The notes beneath the pieces are model-generated. The model ran no database searches. It saw only the letters and a list, made by a program, of their open reading frames with translations, and was not told where the DNA came from. A stretch of 63,317 nucleotides of DNA, taken from the NCBI GenBank assembly GCA_946803715.1, contig CAMPET010000020.1:408887-472203 (forward strand), read 5' to 3'. How positions within the stretch are numbered: the first letter of the stretch is position 1; each line of letters begins with the position of its first letter. This document shows, piece after piece, positions 22,962 through 34,279 of this stretch. This DNA is from Beroe ovata. Taxonomy: Eukaryota > Ctenophora > Nuda > Beroida > Beroidae. A program made the position numbers and the translations under genes.

Positions 22962-24169
22962 CTACTGTTCCTTTTCCTTGGTATCAGGGATCACTACATT
23001 CCAGTAAAGAAGGAATTGTAGCACGATCACAGTGTTGAGGGTCGCCACAGACACCACATTGATCAGGATAAGGGTGTCATCCACTTCCTGGATCACAGTA
23101 AACAGGCGGGCTAAACATCCCAACATATTCATAAGGGAGGTCAAGAAGGAGAGCTGGCCTGTGTGACCGTTCATGAAATTACACTTGATCTGTATCACCT
23201 GTGAGTTTTTTTAATTTCAGTAAGAAAAATTATACGGAAAACAAATCATATTGAAAAGTATAGGATCTACTGGGGAGTGAGAGTGGCTACTACCTTACTG
23301 AGCGCCATGAGAGGAATCGCACTGGTGAGGCAAACAGCGAGGATGTTTTGTGGCAGAGTGGTGAGCAGAAGGGAGAGCCCAGGTATCAGAATCGGGGTGA
23401 GGAGACACAGAAGAGATTGCTCCGTGTAGTAGAAGTACTGCACCACTAGGATAACCAACTGAACTAGTATGAAGAAGTTCTCACCCCATGTGCTGAACGG
23501 GAAGGAGAGGGCGAAGTTGTAGCTCACATTCGACTGAGGGGTACAAACGGGTTAGTTACAGCGACTAGTTACTGTGGAGTTACTTTCCAGTTTAAAAGAG
23601 CTTGAAAGTGATAAGTTTTAAACTTATCAACACTCCTTATTACAATCAAATTTGAGCCTGACGATGTCGTTGAACGACGAAATTGATCGTAATTAAAAAG
23701 ACGCATTTCATTTGTAAACAGAGTCAGAAGAGAATTTACTAACTATCTCTCATCGTAACTAATGCGGCTCTTATTCTATCGTCCAATCCATGAACTATTT
23801 AACTGGAATAACTCATAAATAATGCCATCCCGAGCATTTATTGGTGCTAACTGCTTAACTGCTCATGGCAGCATCAATATTACTAAAGCATTGATTATCA
23901 ATGAGACTCACTATGCAACAGAAAGTTTCCAGCAAGAATGTTATCAGAGATAGTCCCACAACAGACGAACTCCCATAAATCTTGAGTATCTGGGGCAGTT
24001 TGACGAGGACAGACCCTCCCACAATGGCGTATCCCAGGACCTTGCTGAGGATGAGCTTCAAACAGGGAACATCCAGTAGGTTAAGGTTGACAAAGATACT
24101 CTCAACACACTCTTCTGTCATGAAGAGTAGGAGGAGAGGCGTGACTGTTCTTATAAAGTCTAGATACAT
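22962..24169 (-). CDS. MPDU1: Mannose-P-dolichol utilization defect 1 protein
   Basis: Endoplasmic reticulum PQ-loop membrane protein needed for use of dolichol-phosphate mannose and glucose in glycan and GPI assembly. Three exons keep phase: 23912-24169, 23294-23533, 22962-23198; 244 residues, against about 247 in vertebrates. Diagnostic blocks are LLDVPCLKLILSKVLGYAIV, then GSVLVKLPQILKIYGSSSV with the PQ dipeptide, FPFSTWGENFF, and NGHTGQLSFLTSLMNMLGCL with ARLFTVIQE. Several hydrophobic helices are evident. The start ATG at 24169 is preceded at once by TTTTGCAG, so a 5' UTR intron may end there. The C-terminus PDTKEKEQ is polar, as in the family. Confidence 0.95.
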
Positions 24170-24384
24170 CCTGCAAAATCAGATACGTACTTAAATGATA
24201 GCGTTGGAACAGTCCAGTGACTTCTTATACAAATATCTGATATTTCAACAACAAAAAAAGACGACAAAAGAAATAAAAGTTTCATTGTTCAATTTGCAAT
24301 TATGATTCAGGTCAGGGGTCCAATCTAATGATAATGTGACATGCACAAGATAAAAACTATTGAATAAGCAGTATCAATCTATGG

Positions 24385-25763
24385 CTATAACCCAAACAAT
24401 TTAACACAACCTGTTGACTTATCAGTGTCTCTGGGATGTTTGTCCGCATGTTTGGACTTATCGTCTGTGACATAGGCTAGCAAGTCTTGCGTCGGGTGCC
24501 ATGCAACACAGAATGGAAATGCATTGCACGAAACTGTGGCTACCTTCTCTCCGGTATCTGTCGAGGCTATGTCAATCACCAGATCCTCTGAACCTGCTGC
24601 TAACAGTTTACCATTGTGGTTGAATGAGAGAGTTCTTACGGGCCACTCTAACCGAGAATATGATCTCAAACAAGCCAACTCCGAGGCATCCCAAATGTTG
24701 ATGAGAGCATCAGCTCCACCAGTAGCAAAGTGCTCCTTGTCGGGAGAAAACTTGAGACAGATACAGTGGGCGGTATGGGCAGGGAGTTGAGTGAGGGGTT
24801 CAAGGGAGGGATAGTCGAGAATGTGGATACAGCCATTGCCTGAAAAATGTGGGTTTCTTCGTGATGCAAATCACAATACTTGAGTTTAATAACCTCCAAA
24901 TTTTCATAAATAGGTTAGCATTGTGATGTCAGGTTCATGAATCAGCAAAAACCTGAGCTGAGATAAAAGTGTTCGTCGTAGTGATTCCATCCAATTTCGT
25001 TCACTTCAAAGTCAAACTGTTTGTCTAGGACGATTTTGTGTGTTTTGTAGTCAACGAAACAAACCAAATCATCCTTGTTACCCAGGGCAATGTTGCTACC
25101 ATCACTTTTCCATGTCATGTTGATAACTTCACCCTTTGTGGAGATGCATGCCACAGTTTTCTGGTGATAACAAAGTTATAAATCGTGTCACTTGGTTTTA
25201 TGGTTCAATTGAATCGGGTAAATGATGATCGGATTATGAAGTGTCTCTCATACTCTCAAAATTAGGTATAATACCCACTATAATTAGATAGGTCATCTAC
25301 CTGGGGAGTACGGATGTCCCACAACCTCAGTGTTTTATCAGAAGACACTGTACTCAGAATGTTGGGATCCGTTGGGTGCCATGCCAACTGATCAACTGCA
25401 TCCTCATGCCCTTTCAAACTGAACTCTCTGCTGAGTCGGTCCTCTTTGAAACTTTGGATAATCGCTGTTTTGTCCAAGGAACCTGTTGAATAATTCTTAT
25501 ACAATATATATTTCGTTCGGCATTATTGGCCATGCGCTGATACAGTACAGAGATGATTGCTTAGGGATGATTGCTTAGGGATGATTGCTAATATCAAACA
25601 TGATTGATGCAAGTTACTTGCCTGAAGCAATATATTTTCCAGTACAATTCCATGCAACACAGTGTGCTTTGGAACTATGGGCAGAAAACTCTTTGGTTCT
25701 AGATCTGCTTAGATCTTTCTTCACTTTTTCAATATAGCTATCTTCTTTTGATATTGCAACCAT
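24385..25763 (-). CDS. THOC3: THO complex subunit 3 (TEX1)
   Basis: WD40 subunit of the nuclear THO/TREX complex that couples transcription to mRNA export. Four exons: 25622-25763, 25301-25482, 24953-25160, 24385-24839; 328 residues (human about 351). Blocks: KEFSAHSSKAHCVAWNCTGK, GHEDAVDQLAWHPTDPNIL, SSDKTLRLWDIRTPQ, ALGNKDDLVCFVDYKTH, FATGGADALINIWD, RLEWPVRTLSFNHNGKLLA and a C-terminal KLFGL. The first intron uses a GC donor (CTTCAG then GCAAGT), the only non-GT donor I found. Start chosen at MVAISKED because it fits the family length; an in-frame upstream ATG at 25916 would add 51 residues resembling untranslated leader. Only about 150 bases separate it from the GSTCD stop. Confidence 0.95.
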
Positions 25764-25912
25764 TCTGTTGTGATGGGAGCATTGAGAATCAGATCTTAAT
25801 AATAAGTTATAAGTATTGGAGTAGACATGCTCTTGTTCTTGTTGTACGGTAAAAAGGAAGCACTCATACACAGAAATTCTACATACTACTAAATCAATCA
25901 ATAGACCATAGA

Positions 25913-27559
25913 TCACTTAAATGCAACAATGAGATTATTCTTTGGTGAACACGATAAAGGTTTGAGCTTCGATATACTAGCATACTGATAGCCACACTCC
26001 TTGATGTGTTCCACTCTATCAATATCAATACACTTCATATAAACTTCATTATCACTCTCATGGTCCGATAATTTGGAAACCTTGAAGAAATCTGCAGAAG
26101 TGAATATGTATTCCGCCAAATGTTTGCTCTTGGGATATCGTATTTTCATTGAATCGGAAATTTTACCATAGCAGCACGGTGAAGACACTATTGCTGCGTT
26201 TGATCTTAAACAGTGCCAAATAACAATGTCTGTAGCCGACCCGCATGCATGCAAACTAACACCAACTTCGAAGTTTCCACGGAATTGCCCCATGTGAGCA
26301 AGGCACAGAGTAACGTTTGAAAGACCCAGCTTGTCAATCCGAGATTTAGCAAATCTAAGTGAACCCCATTTTGTCTCAACGAGAATGATTTGGCAATCTG
26401 GGAATTGGTGAGCCAAGAAAATGCCAACATGACCACCTCCTGAACAAAAGTCGACAATTCTTATTTCAGACGCTTGAGTTGTCTTTATATGGTTGACACA
26501 AAGATGAACACCTGAAAACAAACTCTGTAACTGATGCATTTTGTTGATATTACTTTTTGAGTTCCTCTGTGGTTTCAAATCATCGCTCAGAATGCTCCAG
26601 TCGACATGAAGATCAGTGATGTTGGTATAGGGATATTCTAATTCAAGACTTTTGATTTTGGAGACAGCTGTTTCCGAAAGATAACTGCTCGAGGAAAGCT
26701 CATGAGGTCTGATAGGACTCTCATATTCCATTGCAATCGGTAGATCTATATAATGATTTTGATTAATGAGTTCTGCTGTACATAATTCACGAACAACTTT
26801 AAGAAATTTGATGACAACTGCGCTGCATATACCATTTAATCGCGACATATACTCATTGAAGAGCTTACTTCCATTCAAGGAAGATATATCTAGTCCTAGG
26901 AATGACAGTTTAGCTATGAGCATGCCATACAATAAAAGGTCAGTAGCGTTACAGTGAAGACCATGTATGAACCTCCTGTATAAGGGTAGAGCTTGCCAAT
27001 CCTCGTGCGAAATTAAACCGTGTTCAGGTAATACACCAAGTTTTATTGCTTCTTGGCGTGTCTTCCGCTGATTGTGACCGACAAATGGTTTTGCAAGTTC
27101 TGCTTCAAGAAACACCAGAGCTTCCCTGACCGAACCTAGGTCCTGAGCTGCCCCTAGGCTTTGGGGAAAGGTAATTTCAACGATATTTGTCCAAGAACTA
27201 ACTTCTTTTGTACCAGAAAGGCATCCTGCATTGTGTCCTAGGAGGGTGTGCCTGTTGCTTTTCAGCAACAGAAGATGCCTGGTTGTATTGGCTACTCCAG
27301 ACACCATGACATTTTCAGTTTTGCAGCCAGGCGTTTCAAGAACTGTCCAAGTCTCCTCATTGCAGAAAGAAAAGTAATGATGATCAATATACAGTGAAAC
27401 AAATAACACACCAAGGTTGGCTAGAGTATGGCGCTCACTTAAAGAGACATTCAAATAAAGTTCTGTGTCTTCAAGTTTCATTATGTAACGTTTCAAACCT
27501 GTGGAGGCGTTGGAATGATAAAAATTGCAAGCACTCACTTCTAAGGGTACAGTGTACAT
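25913..27559 (-). CDS. GSTCD: Glutathione S-transferase C-terminal domain-containing protein (methyltransferase-like)
   Basis: Single-exon 548-residue protein. The middle part (about 115-260) has the GST-C-like helical block EVSSWTNIVEITFPQSLGAA. Residues 366-380 give the Rossmann SAM-binding motif IRIVDFCSGGGHVGIFLAHQ, followed by LSNVTLC, VGVSLHACGSATD and SPCCYGKI, and the end CSPKNNLIVAF. This order is the GSTCD signature. The SPCCYG segment sits where many methyltransferases have their substrate motif; the enzyme's substrate is not established to my knowledge. It is shorter than human (about 633), lacking the low-complexity insert before the GST block. Intronless in an intron-rich setting. 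Its 3' end lies 150 bases from THOC3, and it may share a promoter region with CHMP5 to the right. Confidence 0.93.
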   Translation of the reverse strand: MYTVPLEVSACNFYHSNASTGLKRYIMKLEDTELYLNVSLSERHTLANLGVLFVSLYIDHHYFSFCNEETWTVLETPGCKTENVMVSGVANTTRHLLLLKSNRHTLLGHNAGCLSGTKEVSSWTNIVEITFPQSLGAAQDLGSVREALVFLEAELAKPFVGHNQRKTRQEAIKLGVLPEHGLISHEDWQALPLYRRFIHGLHCNATDLLLYGMLIAKLSFLGLDISSLNGSKLFNEYMSRLNGICSAVVIKFLKVVRELCTAELINQNHYIDLPIAMEYESPIRPHELSSSSYLSETAVSKIKSLELEYPYTNITDLHVDWSILSDDLKPQRNSKSNINKMHQLQSLFSGVHLCVNHIKTTQASEIRIVDFCSGGGHVGIFLAHQFPDCQIILVETKWGSLRFAKSRIDKLGLSNVTLCLAHMGQFRGNFEVGVSLHACGSATDIVIWHCLRSNAAIVSSPCCYGKISDSMKIRYPKSKHLAEYIFTSADFFKVSKLSDHESDNEVYMKCIDIDRVEHIKECGYQYASISKLKPLSCSPKNNLIVAFK

Positions 27560-28081
27560 ACATAATCAGTAAACACTTTATCATAAAGGTATCTCAGAAA
27601 GCTTATTCTATTTCACTAGAACTCTAGAATTCAGATGTATCTATAATCTACATTCATTGTTATTGTTTAATGTTCTAACAACTGTATAGTCAAGCAAAAC
27701 TTAAAACATGTATCAAGGTATTTACAATACTTTTACAAGAAACATTGAATAGTTATTGCGAATTCTTTACTGGAGTAAAGATAATGGATCACGAAACCAA
27801 CAATTACGATATCACATTCATCCACCATTCTAATTCAAACAAGTCAATTATGATATCAAATCGTTCCCCGTAATGCGTGTAACTGACAGTGTTTCTTGCT
27901 CAATTGGGTAATCTAATATGATCATAGAAAATTATTATCAATAATTAACATATCAACATTTTACTGAGCTGGTGAAAAACCATGTTTTCCCATTCAATTG
28001 CACCCAAATATCTAAGAGCAACAGATGTAAAAAGAATATGTTTGAAAATATTAGTCTCAACAAAGCTGTCTGAACGTATGG
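27560..28081. other. Spacer between CHMP5 and GSTCD
   Basis: Carries the CHMP5 3' untranslated region and GSTCD 5' flank on the minus strand. AT-rich, no further gene or repeat seen. Confidence 0.6.
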
Positions 28082-29456
28082 TTAAGAAAGTGCTGGAAGA
28101 CCAAATTCATCAAGTTGTGTTCCACTTGGATCCTCTTTGTTACTTCCTCCTGGGATATTGGTAGGAGCCTCTGCTGCCTCATCCAAATAACTCATGTCAT
28201 CATCAAACAACAATTCATCACCAAGAGCATCTAACTCGGCTTCAAGATCAGCATCATCAATTTCAGGCATGCCATATTGCCGACCTGGGTAGTGAATCAT
28301 AAAGCATGTTCGCAGAATGAATGAACAATTAACACCTATGATGCAGAAAGGGATATATGAATAATGACATAGTGATCAACAGTGCCTTGTATAAATATAA
28401 TAAATACCCATTGCTTCCTGGATCTCATTAGCCTCCTCCATCATATCTGCCATGTCATCTTGCAAATCCTCAATCTTGTCAATATTGATTTTCTTGTACT
28501 CTCGTCTCATTTCCTTTAATCCTGTTTGCATGGCATCAACTGATGTTTTAGTGTCCTGGAATAGAAAGCCAAGTTGTCTAAAACAGATACCCTTGTTCCT
28601 TGATTGTATTTTACTTAAATTGAATTGAATCAAAGTTTCACAGTACATAAACAGTACATAAACAGTACAAATACAGAGTTGGAGAGAAGTCTTGCAGGTT
28701 GATGTCATAAAATAATCATTATTTTTAAGACACACATTTTTTAAACAAATCAGCCATTTCTTCTGATCGGCACTGTAACATGATGCTTGCCCCAGTAATT
28801 GAATTTCGCTCCAATTTGCATAGTGTATGTTGATTGTTGACAGAAAGACGCGTTTAACCATGAGACCTCAGTCAAAAAATACATGCAGAGCGGGTTCAAC
28901 AACTCAAGGTTATATACGATTAATCTTTGCACATGCAACTGTGATAACACGCTCCATTTTGTGGCGAACAATCGGATGTAGGAACAAACAAACAACCAAA
29001 TCATAATATAGGTTCTCACCTTTAACATTTGTGTTGTATAGTTTGTCTGTTCCATGTTGAATGACTGATTTCTTATGCCTTCTAATTGATTTTCATAAGC
29101 CTTTTTTTGCTTCAAGACTCTCATGGCTTTCTGTTTCACCATATTCTTGCTAGGACCATCTCTCATCTTCTTCATTTGATCTGAATATCTTTTTAACTCT
29201 ATCTGAAATATAGACAATTTTCATGTCAAATTTTTCCTTCCAACACCTTAGGACATTCTCCAAGTTATCCATCGTGAGGATAGAAGGAGTGGAAGACACA
29301 CAACCAGTTGTAAAAATTATTTGCCTGTTGTCAACTTACATCAAGCTTCTGGATTTTCTTCTCAACACTATCACCTCTACTATCTATATTTGCTATGCAG
29401 TCAGTCAAATTCGGAGCCGGCCCTTTTGGACGTGCATTACCAAATAATCTGTTCAT
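28082..29456 (-). CDS. CHMP5: Charged multivesicular body protein 5 (ESCRT-III, Vps60)
   Basis: Snf7-family ESCRT-III accessory subunit acting with LIP5/VTA1 and VPS4 on endosomal and other membranes. Four exons: 29340-29456, 29020-29202, 28408-28555, 28082-28284; 216 residues (human 219). Begins [20 protein letters not shown], then basic helix 1 with [31 protein letters not shown], acidic [20 protein letters not shown], and the C-terminal [14 protein letters not shown] and DEFGLPALS that binds LIP5. Length and every block agree with the family. The apparent open frame through the third intron (28556-29019) is an accident. Confidence 0.97.
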
Positions 29457-30311
29457 TTTCAACCTTAATAATTGATTAATCTTTGAGTAGGGAAATTACA
29501 GTCTATAATATGACAGCATTAATTGACCTAATTGGATATCAAACATAACATTGAATTAAAATAGATTTCATGGCTCAATAGTTCAACAGTCTCACATGGA
29601 TTTGATGAGCTGCATTGGAAATAACTTTATTCAAAAAGATGCCCATGCTGCAGTTAAGTGTCTGAAACCACAGTCAAGAATTCAGAAAATAGCACAGGAG
29701 ATACCCATTGTCCCAATACAGCAGAGTTTTGGGCAAATAGGGCATGGATTGATGAACCTGTGGACTGTAGACTGTAGAGGTTCAAGTATTGCCTAAAATT
29801 TAAATTTTAGACAAATGCAGCTTATGCTGCACTGAACCTCCACCAGCATGGCCATGATCTTTATAAAGCATTGGATCGTTCGGTGATAGCGCGGAGGGTG
29901 CAAACTTAATCTAAGATCAGCCAGTGGCTTGCTTCAGTGGTTTAGCAATGCCAGAAAACAAGATGCCAAAGGTTATATTGTTATAGGCGCCATCCACTTG
30001 CATAACTCCTTGAGATCATCATTGATCATCTGCATCAGATTGGGATCATGATCATCAATTACGAATGTCAGACATGAACAGCAATCTTATAATATGATAA
30101 CAACTGAAGTTCAGCACATGCCCTCAAAGAACAATTAAACGTTTATGGCGACTAAAATTGTAACATGGTTTTTTTCATGCTTACAAAGTTATCTTCAAAT
30201 CTAGAAAATAAAGGAATAGGGCAGCTCAAGACTGTCTGCATTTATCTCAACCAAGGGGAGTGGAAACACCAGGATTTTTTGCAAGGGGGTAGAAAAACTG
30301 ATTAAGCTGTC

Positions 30312-30403
30312 AAACATCATTTTGGATTTTTGAATTAGGTCTTAGATTTTTGTAATCAAACATCATTTTGGATTTTTGAATTAGGTCTTAGATTTTTGTA
30401 ATC
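30312..30403 (+). repeat. 46-bp perfect tandem duplication
   Basis: The unit starting AAACATCATTTTGGATTTTT and ending TTTGTAATC occurs twice head to tail with no visible difference, which suggests a recent event. Confidence 0.9.
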
Positions 30404-30769
30404 ACGTCTGAAGTTGAAAAATGGATCTCAAAACCTGCACAAGTACGCCGTTGCTATGCAACATAGGAGTTGCATGTGCAAATTGGTTAGATAATGCCCA
30501 CACATCTCTATTATCACNATCATGTGTGGCACACAATGTACCCCGTGTACAGTATACTGTGTACAATCTACCGTGTAAACTGTACACTGTAAATTTCAGG
30601 AACATTTCTATACATAGTCTGGTCAGTTGTGTCCAAAAAAGGGCTACACCCTGCAAACCGGTGGTACAACTATATGACCGGTTGGAATAGGTAGTTTATG
30701 TCATTTAAAGTCGAAATCCGTTGGGACCTATTTTTGTTAGGTGGTGGAACATGCCATAAAAATGTCATT

Positions 30770-31050
30770 TATGCCGCATGGCATCAGAATGCTAACTTTT
30801 GATAAGAAGGTCGTAGAAACTTGGTTTTTTGGCTTAAAAGAACTGCAATGGCCATGTTTATATACGACTTGTTAATAAACATATGGTCTGAAACCTTGAT
30901 TTTCCGAGTTATGACCCAAAAACCATATTTTGGTCACAGATGGCATCAAAAAACTAACTTTTGATTGGAACGACTTGATCTTGGGCTTAAAAGAACCGCG
31001 ATGGCCATGTTTATATACAACTTGTTAATAAACATATTAAACCGATCAAG
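30770..31050 (+). repeat. ~165-bp imperfect tandem repeat
   Basis: Shared blocks in both units are GGCATCA.AA..CTAACTTTTG, GGCTTAAAAGAAC, GATGGCCATGTTTATATAC and CTTGTTAATAAACATAT. Non-coding, and cut by the assembly gap on its right. Confidence 0.8.
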
Positions 31051-31120
31051 ATGTATTTTTAGTTTTTAGCTCTAGATATTAGATAAAAGCTTGGTACACT
31101 TTAAATTTAGGGGGGGGGGG

Positions 31121-32079
31121 NNNNNNNNNNNNNNNNNNNNNNNNNNNNNNNNNNNNNNNNNNNNNNNNNNNNNNNNNNNNNNNNNNNNNNNNNNNNNNNN
31201 NNNNNNNNNNNNNNNNNNNNNNNNNNNNNNNNNNNNNNNNNNNNNNNNNNNNNNNNNNNNNNNNNNNNNNNNNNNNNNNNNNNNNNNNNNNNNNNNNNNN
31301 NNNNNNNNNNNNNNNNNNNNNNNNNNNNNNNNNNNNNNNNNNNNNNNNNNNNNNNNNNNNNNNNNNNNNNNNNNNNNNNNNNNNNNNNNNNNNNNNNNNN
31401 NNNNNNNNNNNNNNNNNNNNNNNNNNNNNNNNNNNNNNNNNNNNNNNNNNNNNNNNNNNNNNNNNNNNNNNNNNNNNNNNNNNNNNNNNNNNNNNNNNNN
31501 NNNNNNNNNNNNNNNNNNNNNNNNNNNNNNNNNNNNNNNNNNNNNNNNNNNNNNNNNNNNNNNNNNNNNNNNNNNNNNNNNNNNNNNNNNNNNNNNNNNN
31601 NNNNNNNNNNNNNNNNNNNNNNNNNNNNNNNNNNNNNNNNNNNNNNNNNNNNNNNNNNNNNNNNNNNNNNNNNNNNNNNNNNNNNNNNNNNNNNNNNNNN
31701 NNNNNNNNNNNNNNNNNNNNNNNNNNNNNNNNNNNNNNNNNNNNNNNNNNNNNNNNNNNNNNNNNNNNNNNNNNNNNNNNNNNNNNNNNNNNNNNNNNNN
31801 NNNNNNNNNNNNNNNNNNNNNNNNNNNNNNNNNNNNNNNNNNNNNNNNNNNNNNNNNNNNNNNNNNNNNNNNNNNNNNNNNNNNNNNNNNNNNNNNNNNN
31901 NNNNNNNNNNNNNNNNNNNNNNNNNNNNNNNNNNNNNNNNNNNNNNNNNNNNNNNNNNNNNNNNNNNNNNNNNNNNNNNNNNNNNNNNNNNNNNNNNNNN
32001 NNNNNNNNNNNNNNNNNNNNNNNNNNNNNNNNNNNNNNNNNNNNNNNNNNNNNNNNNNNNNNNNNNNNNNNNNNNNNNN
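31121..32079. other. Assembly gap (959 N)
   Basis: Unsequenced gap, preceded by a run of ten G that may be a sequencing artefact. Open frames that cross it are meaningless. Confidence 1.
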
Positions 32080-32919
32080 AGCCTCTTAAATTTGTATAAC
32101 TATTATGGGTAGGGAGATATTGAGATAATATAGGGAGTGCCTCCTCCTTCAATTTGATCCGCAGGAGAGTCAGTATTGTGTCCCACTGTATCATTGCAGA
32201 CACCATCATTTACTGCTGGTTCCCGTTGCCTGACAACACCATGTTGCCTGACACCATGCCTGACAACACCATGTTGCCTGATAACACCATGTGACTCTAT
32301 AGATAGACTGCCAAACCCTCAGACAAGCAGATATGCTCCTTTAGGAAATGCTTCTGACAACCTCACCATCCTTGCCGAAAATACTAGCTGATACAAGTCC
32401 TCCTCATATCTCCTACAAAATCCCTATCCTCCATGCGGAGCTTCCCCCCTCCGATGACAGATCCTGGCTATAAGACTCAGTATGAGGCTGTCTCAACCAA
32501 CACTTCTTTAAGGAAGACAACCTCCTGCCGAGAAGAACAGATGGGTTGCCAACCCATCTCTTCATGGCTCGTGACCTAGTGTGCAATGTACAATGTACAT
32601 GTACTCTCGAAGTGCTCTCGGTGCACCTACCTTTTCTAAAATGCTACATGCATGTTTCCTTATCAGTGTGAGGAAACTTGAAAATGTCCTGACTTAGTGT
32701 CCACCCTGTGGAAATCAGCCGATCAAGTATCCACCCTGTGGGAATCTGCCGACCTAGTGACCATTGTTCACCCTGTGGCCTGTAGGAATCTCCCATCCTA
32801 AATAGTGTTCACCCAATCACCCTGGTCTGGCGGTCTGCCTCTACCGACCTATGAGCTGTCTTTGGGTAGTGTCTGGCCCCCGTCATCTCTTAGGCATCTC
32901 TCAGGCCATCTCTTAGGCA

Positions 32920-33394
32920 TCTCTCAGGCATCTCTCAGGCCATGACTGCGGAGACCATCTGGCTAACTTTGGTTAAGTATATCCAATATTCTCCGTCATG
33001 ATCAGGCGATCTGCCACCCAGCGTGGTTTACTAAGGCCTGCTACTCAGCCCTCTAAGATCACGGTATGTCTTTAAAACCAGGGCAAACCAGGATCCACTA
33101 TCATTATCCAACGTTCTGGTCTAAGGTATGTTCAATCAGATGGAATGNAGGCATCTCTCAGGCCATGACTGCGGAGACCATGTGGCTAACTTTGGTTGAG
33201 GATAACCAATATCCACGGCAGCCTCCATTCTCCATCATGATCAGGCGATCTGCCACCCAGCGGGGTTTCCTAAGGCCTGCTACAGTGCTACTTAGCCCCT
33301 TAAGATCACAGTATGCCTTTAAAACCAGGGCAAACCAGGATCCACTATCATTATCCAGGGCGTTCTGGTCTAATATGTTCAATCAGATGGAATG
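32920..33394 (+). repeat. ~230-bp duplication on both sides of a single N
   Basis: GGCATCTCTCAGGCCATGAC, TGATCAGGCGATCTGCCACC and GGCAAACCAGGATCCACTAT occur in the same order at 32920-33147 and 33149-33394. The first copy ends in AGATGGAATG immediately before the N at 33148, and the second passes through the same words into unique sequence. This repeats the pattern seen at 20451. Confidence 0.85.
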
Positions 33395-34011
33395 ACCTTA
33401 TCTTCTGGGGTCAGTTCCTGACTTCCTCCGCCTTAAGTCAGGGCTCCGTAGCTTTCTGCTGTACAAATCAGCCACTTTCCAAGGTTTCAGCCTGGTTTCG
33501 GATGCACTAAAGCAGGAGGGGCTCATAGCAAGGGCCATGGTTTGATGAAAAATGTCTGTTTCATGATACCTATTATAAATTGTTGNTCGATTAATTATTG
33601 TCATTGTCTGTTGAATATAGTGATATATTATCACACTCATATAAAAGCTAATTAGTAAGTCACCTTATTAACCTAATTAAGGTAAATATCTTGTGAATTG
33701 AAACAGATAAGCTCATCGTTCCGACGGGATACGATACCTTGCTGCTTCTCCCTTAAATTTTTAATTAGCTCCCCTCAATTTGTAATAAGCTCACAACCTA
33801 ATTAACCTAATTAGTGTTAATATTTTGATATCTGAAATTGATAAACATGTTTTTCCAACGGGGTATGACTGTATGATAGCATGGTTTTTGATATTATTAT
33901 TATTATAGCCATCGAACTTCACTTTCGGACCCAATTAGCTAATTGAATAATTGACCAATTAGCATTTTTCTCAAAATGACTAGAACTTACTATCAAGGAA
34001 AAAATAGTGAT

Positions 34012-34279
34012 ATTTTTTTCCAAAACCAAATAAGATTTGGGTGTTGTTGTCCGCAGCATCTGTGCGTTCTTGATTTTAAAGTCAATGATATGAGAAAGAA
34101 CGCGGCATTTACGACAGACTGCCGGCACATCACTAGAAAAAGCTACAGTGTTTCTACGTGATGTGGCGGCAGTCTGTCGTAAATGCCGCGTTCTTTCTCA
34201 TATCATTGACTTTAAAATCAAGAACGCACAGATGCTGCGGACAACAACACCCAAATCTTATTTGGTTTTGGAAAAAAAT
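34012..34279. mobile_element. 268-bp foldback element with ~124-bp arms
   Basis: The left arm (34012 to about 34136, beginning ATTTTTTTCCAAAACC) is complementary to the right arm (about 34156-34279) with only a few mismatches, around a short A/T-rich spacer near 34145. Its form is that of a MITE or foldback transposon; no transposase and no clear target duplication. Confidence 0.85.

Larger units (their letters stand above)
20452..23812. repeat. 3.4-kb duplicated block, copy B (probable haplotype B)
   Basis: Second copy of 17025-20450. It starts inside the EF-hand coding sequence, includes the zinc-finger gene and MPDU1 exons 3 and 2, and then runs on into unique sequence holding MPDU1 exon 1. 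Small indels distinguish it, for example missing bases near 22750, 23560 and 23690. Confidence 0.95.

Noticed and set aside
28376-28861. 161-codon frame covering a CHMP5 exon and intron
   Set aside because: Only the 28408-28555 part matches CHMP5; the rest is an intron that happens to stay open.
29596-29796. 66-codon open frame downstream of CHMP5
   Set aside because: No recognisable motif, no splice partners, composition like the surrounding non-coding sequence.
31079-32209. Long open frames across the N gap
   Set aside because: They consist of unknown residues; no sequence supports them.
33158-33382. Open frames in the duplicated 33-kb segment, suspected retroelement remnant
   Set aside because: No reverse transcriptase, integrase or gag motif could be read on either strand, so the call could not be supported.
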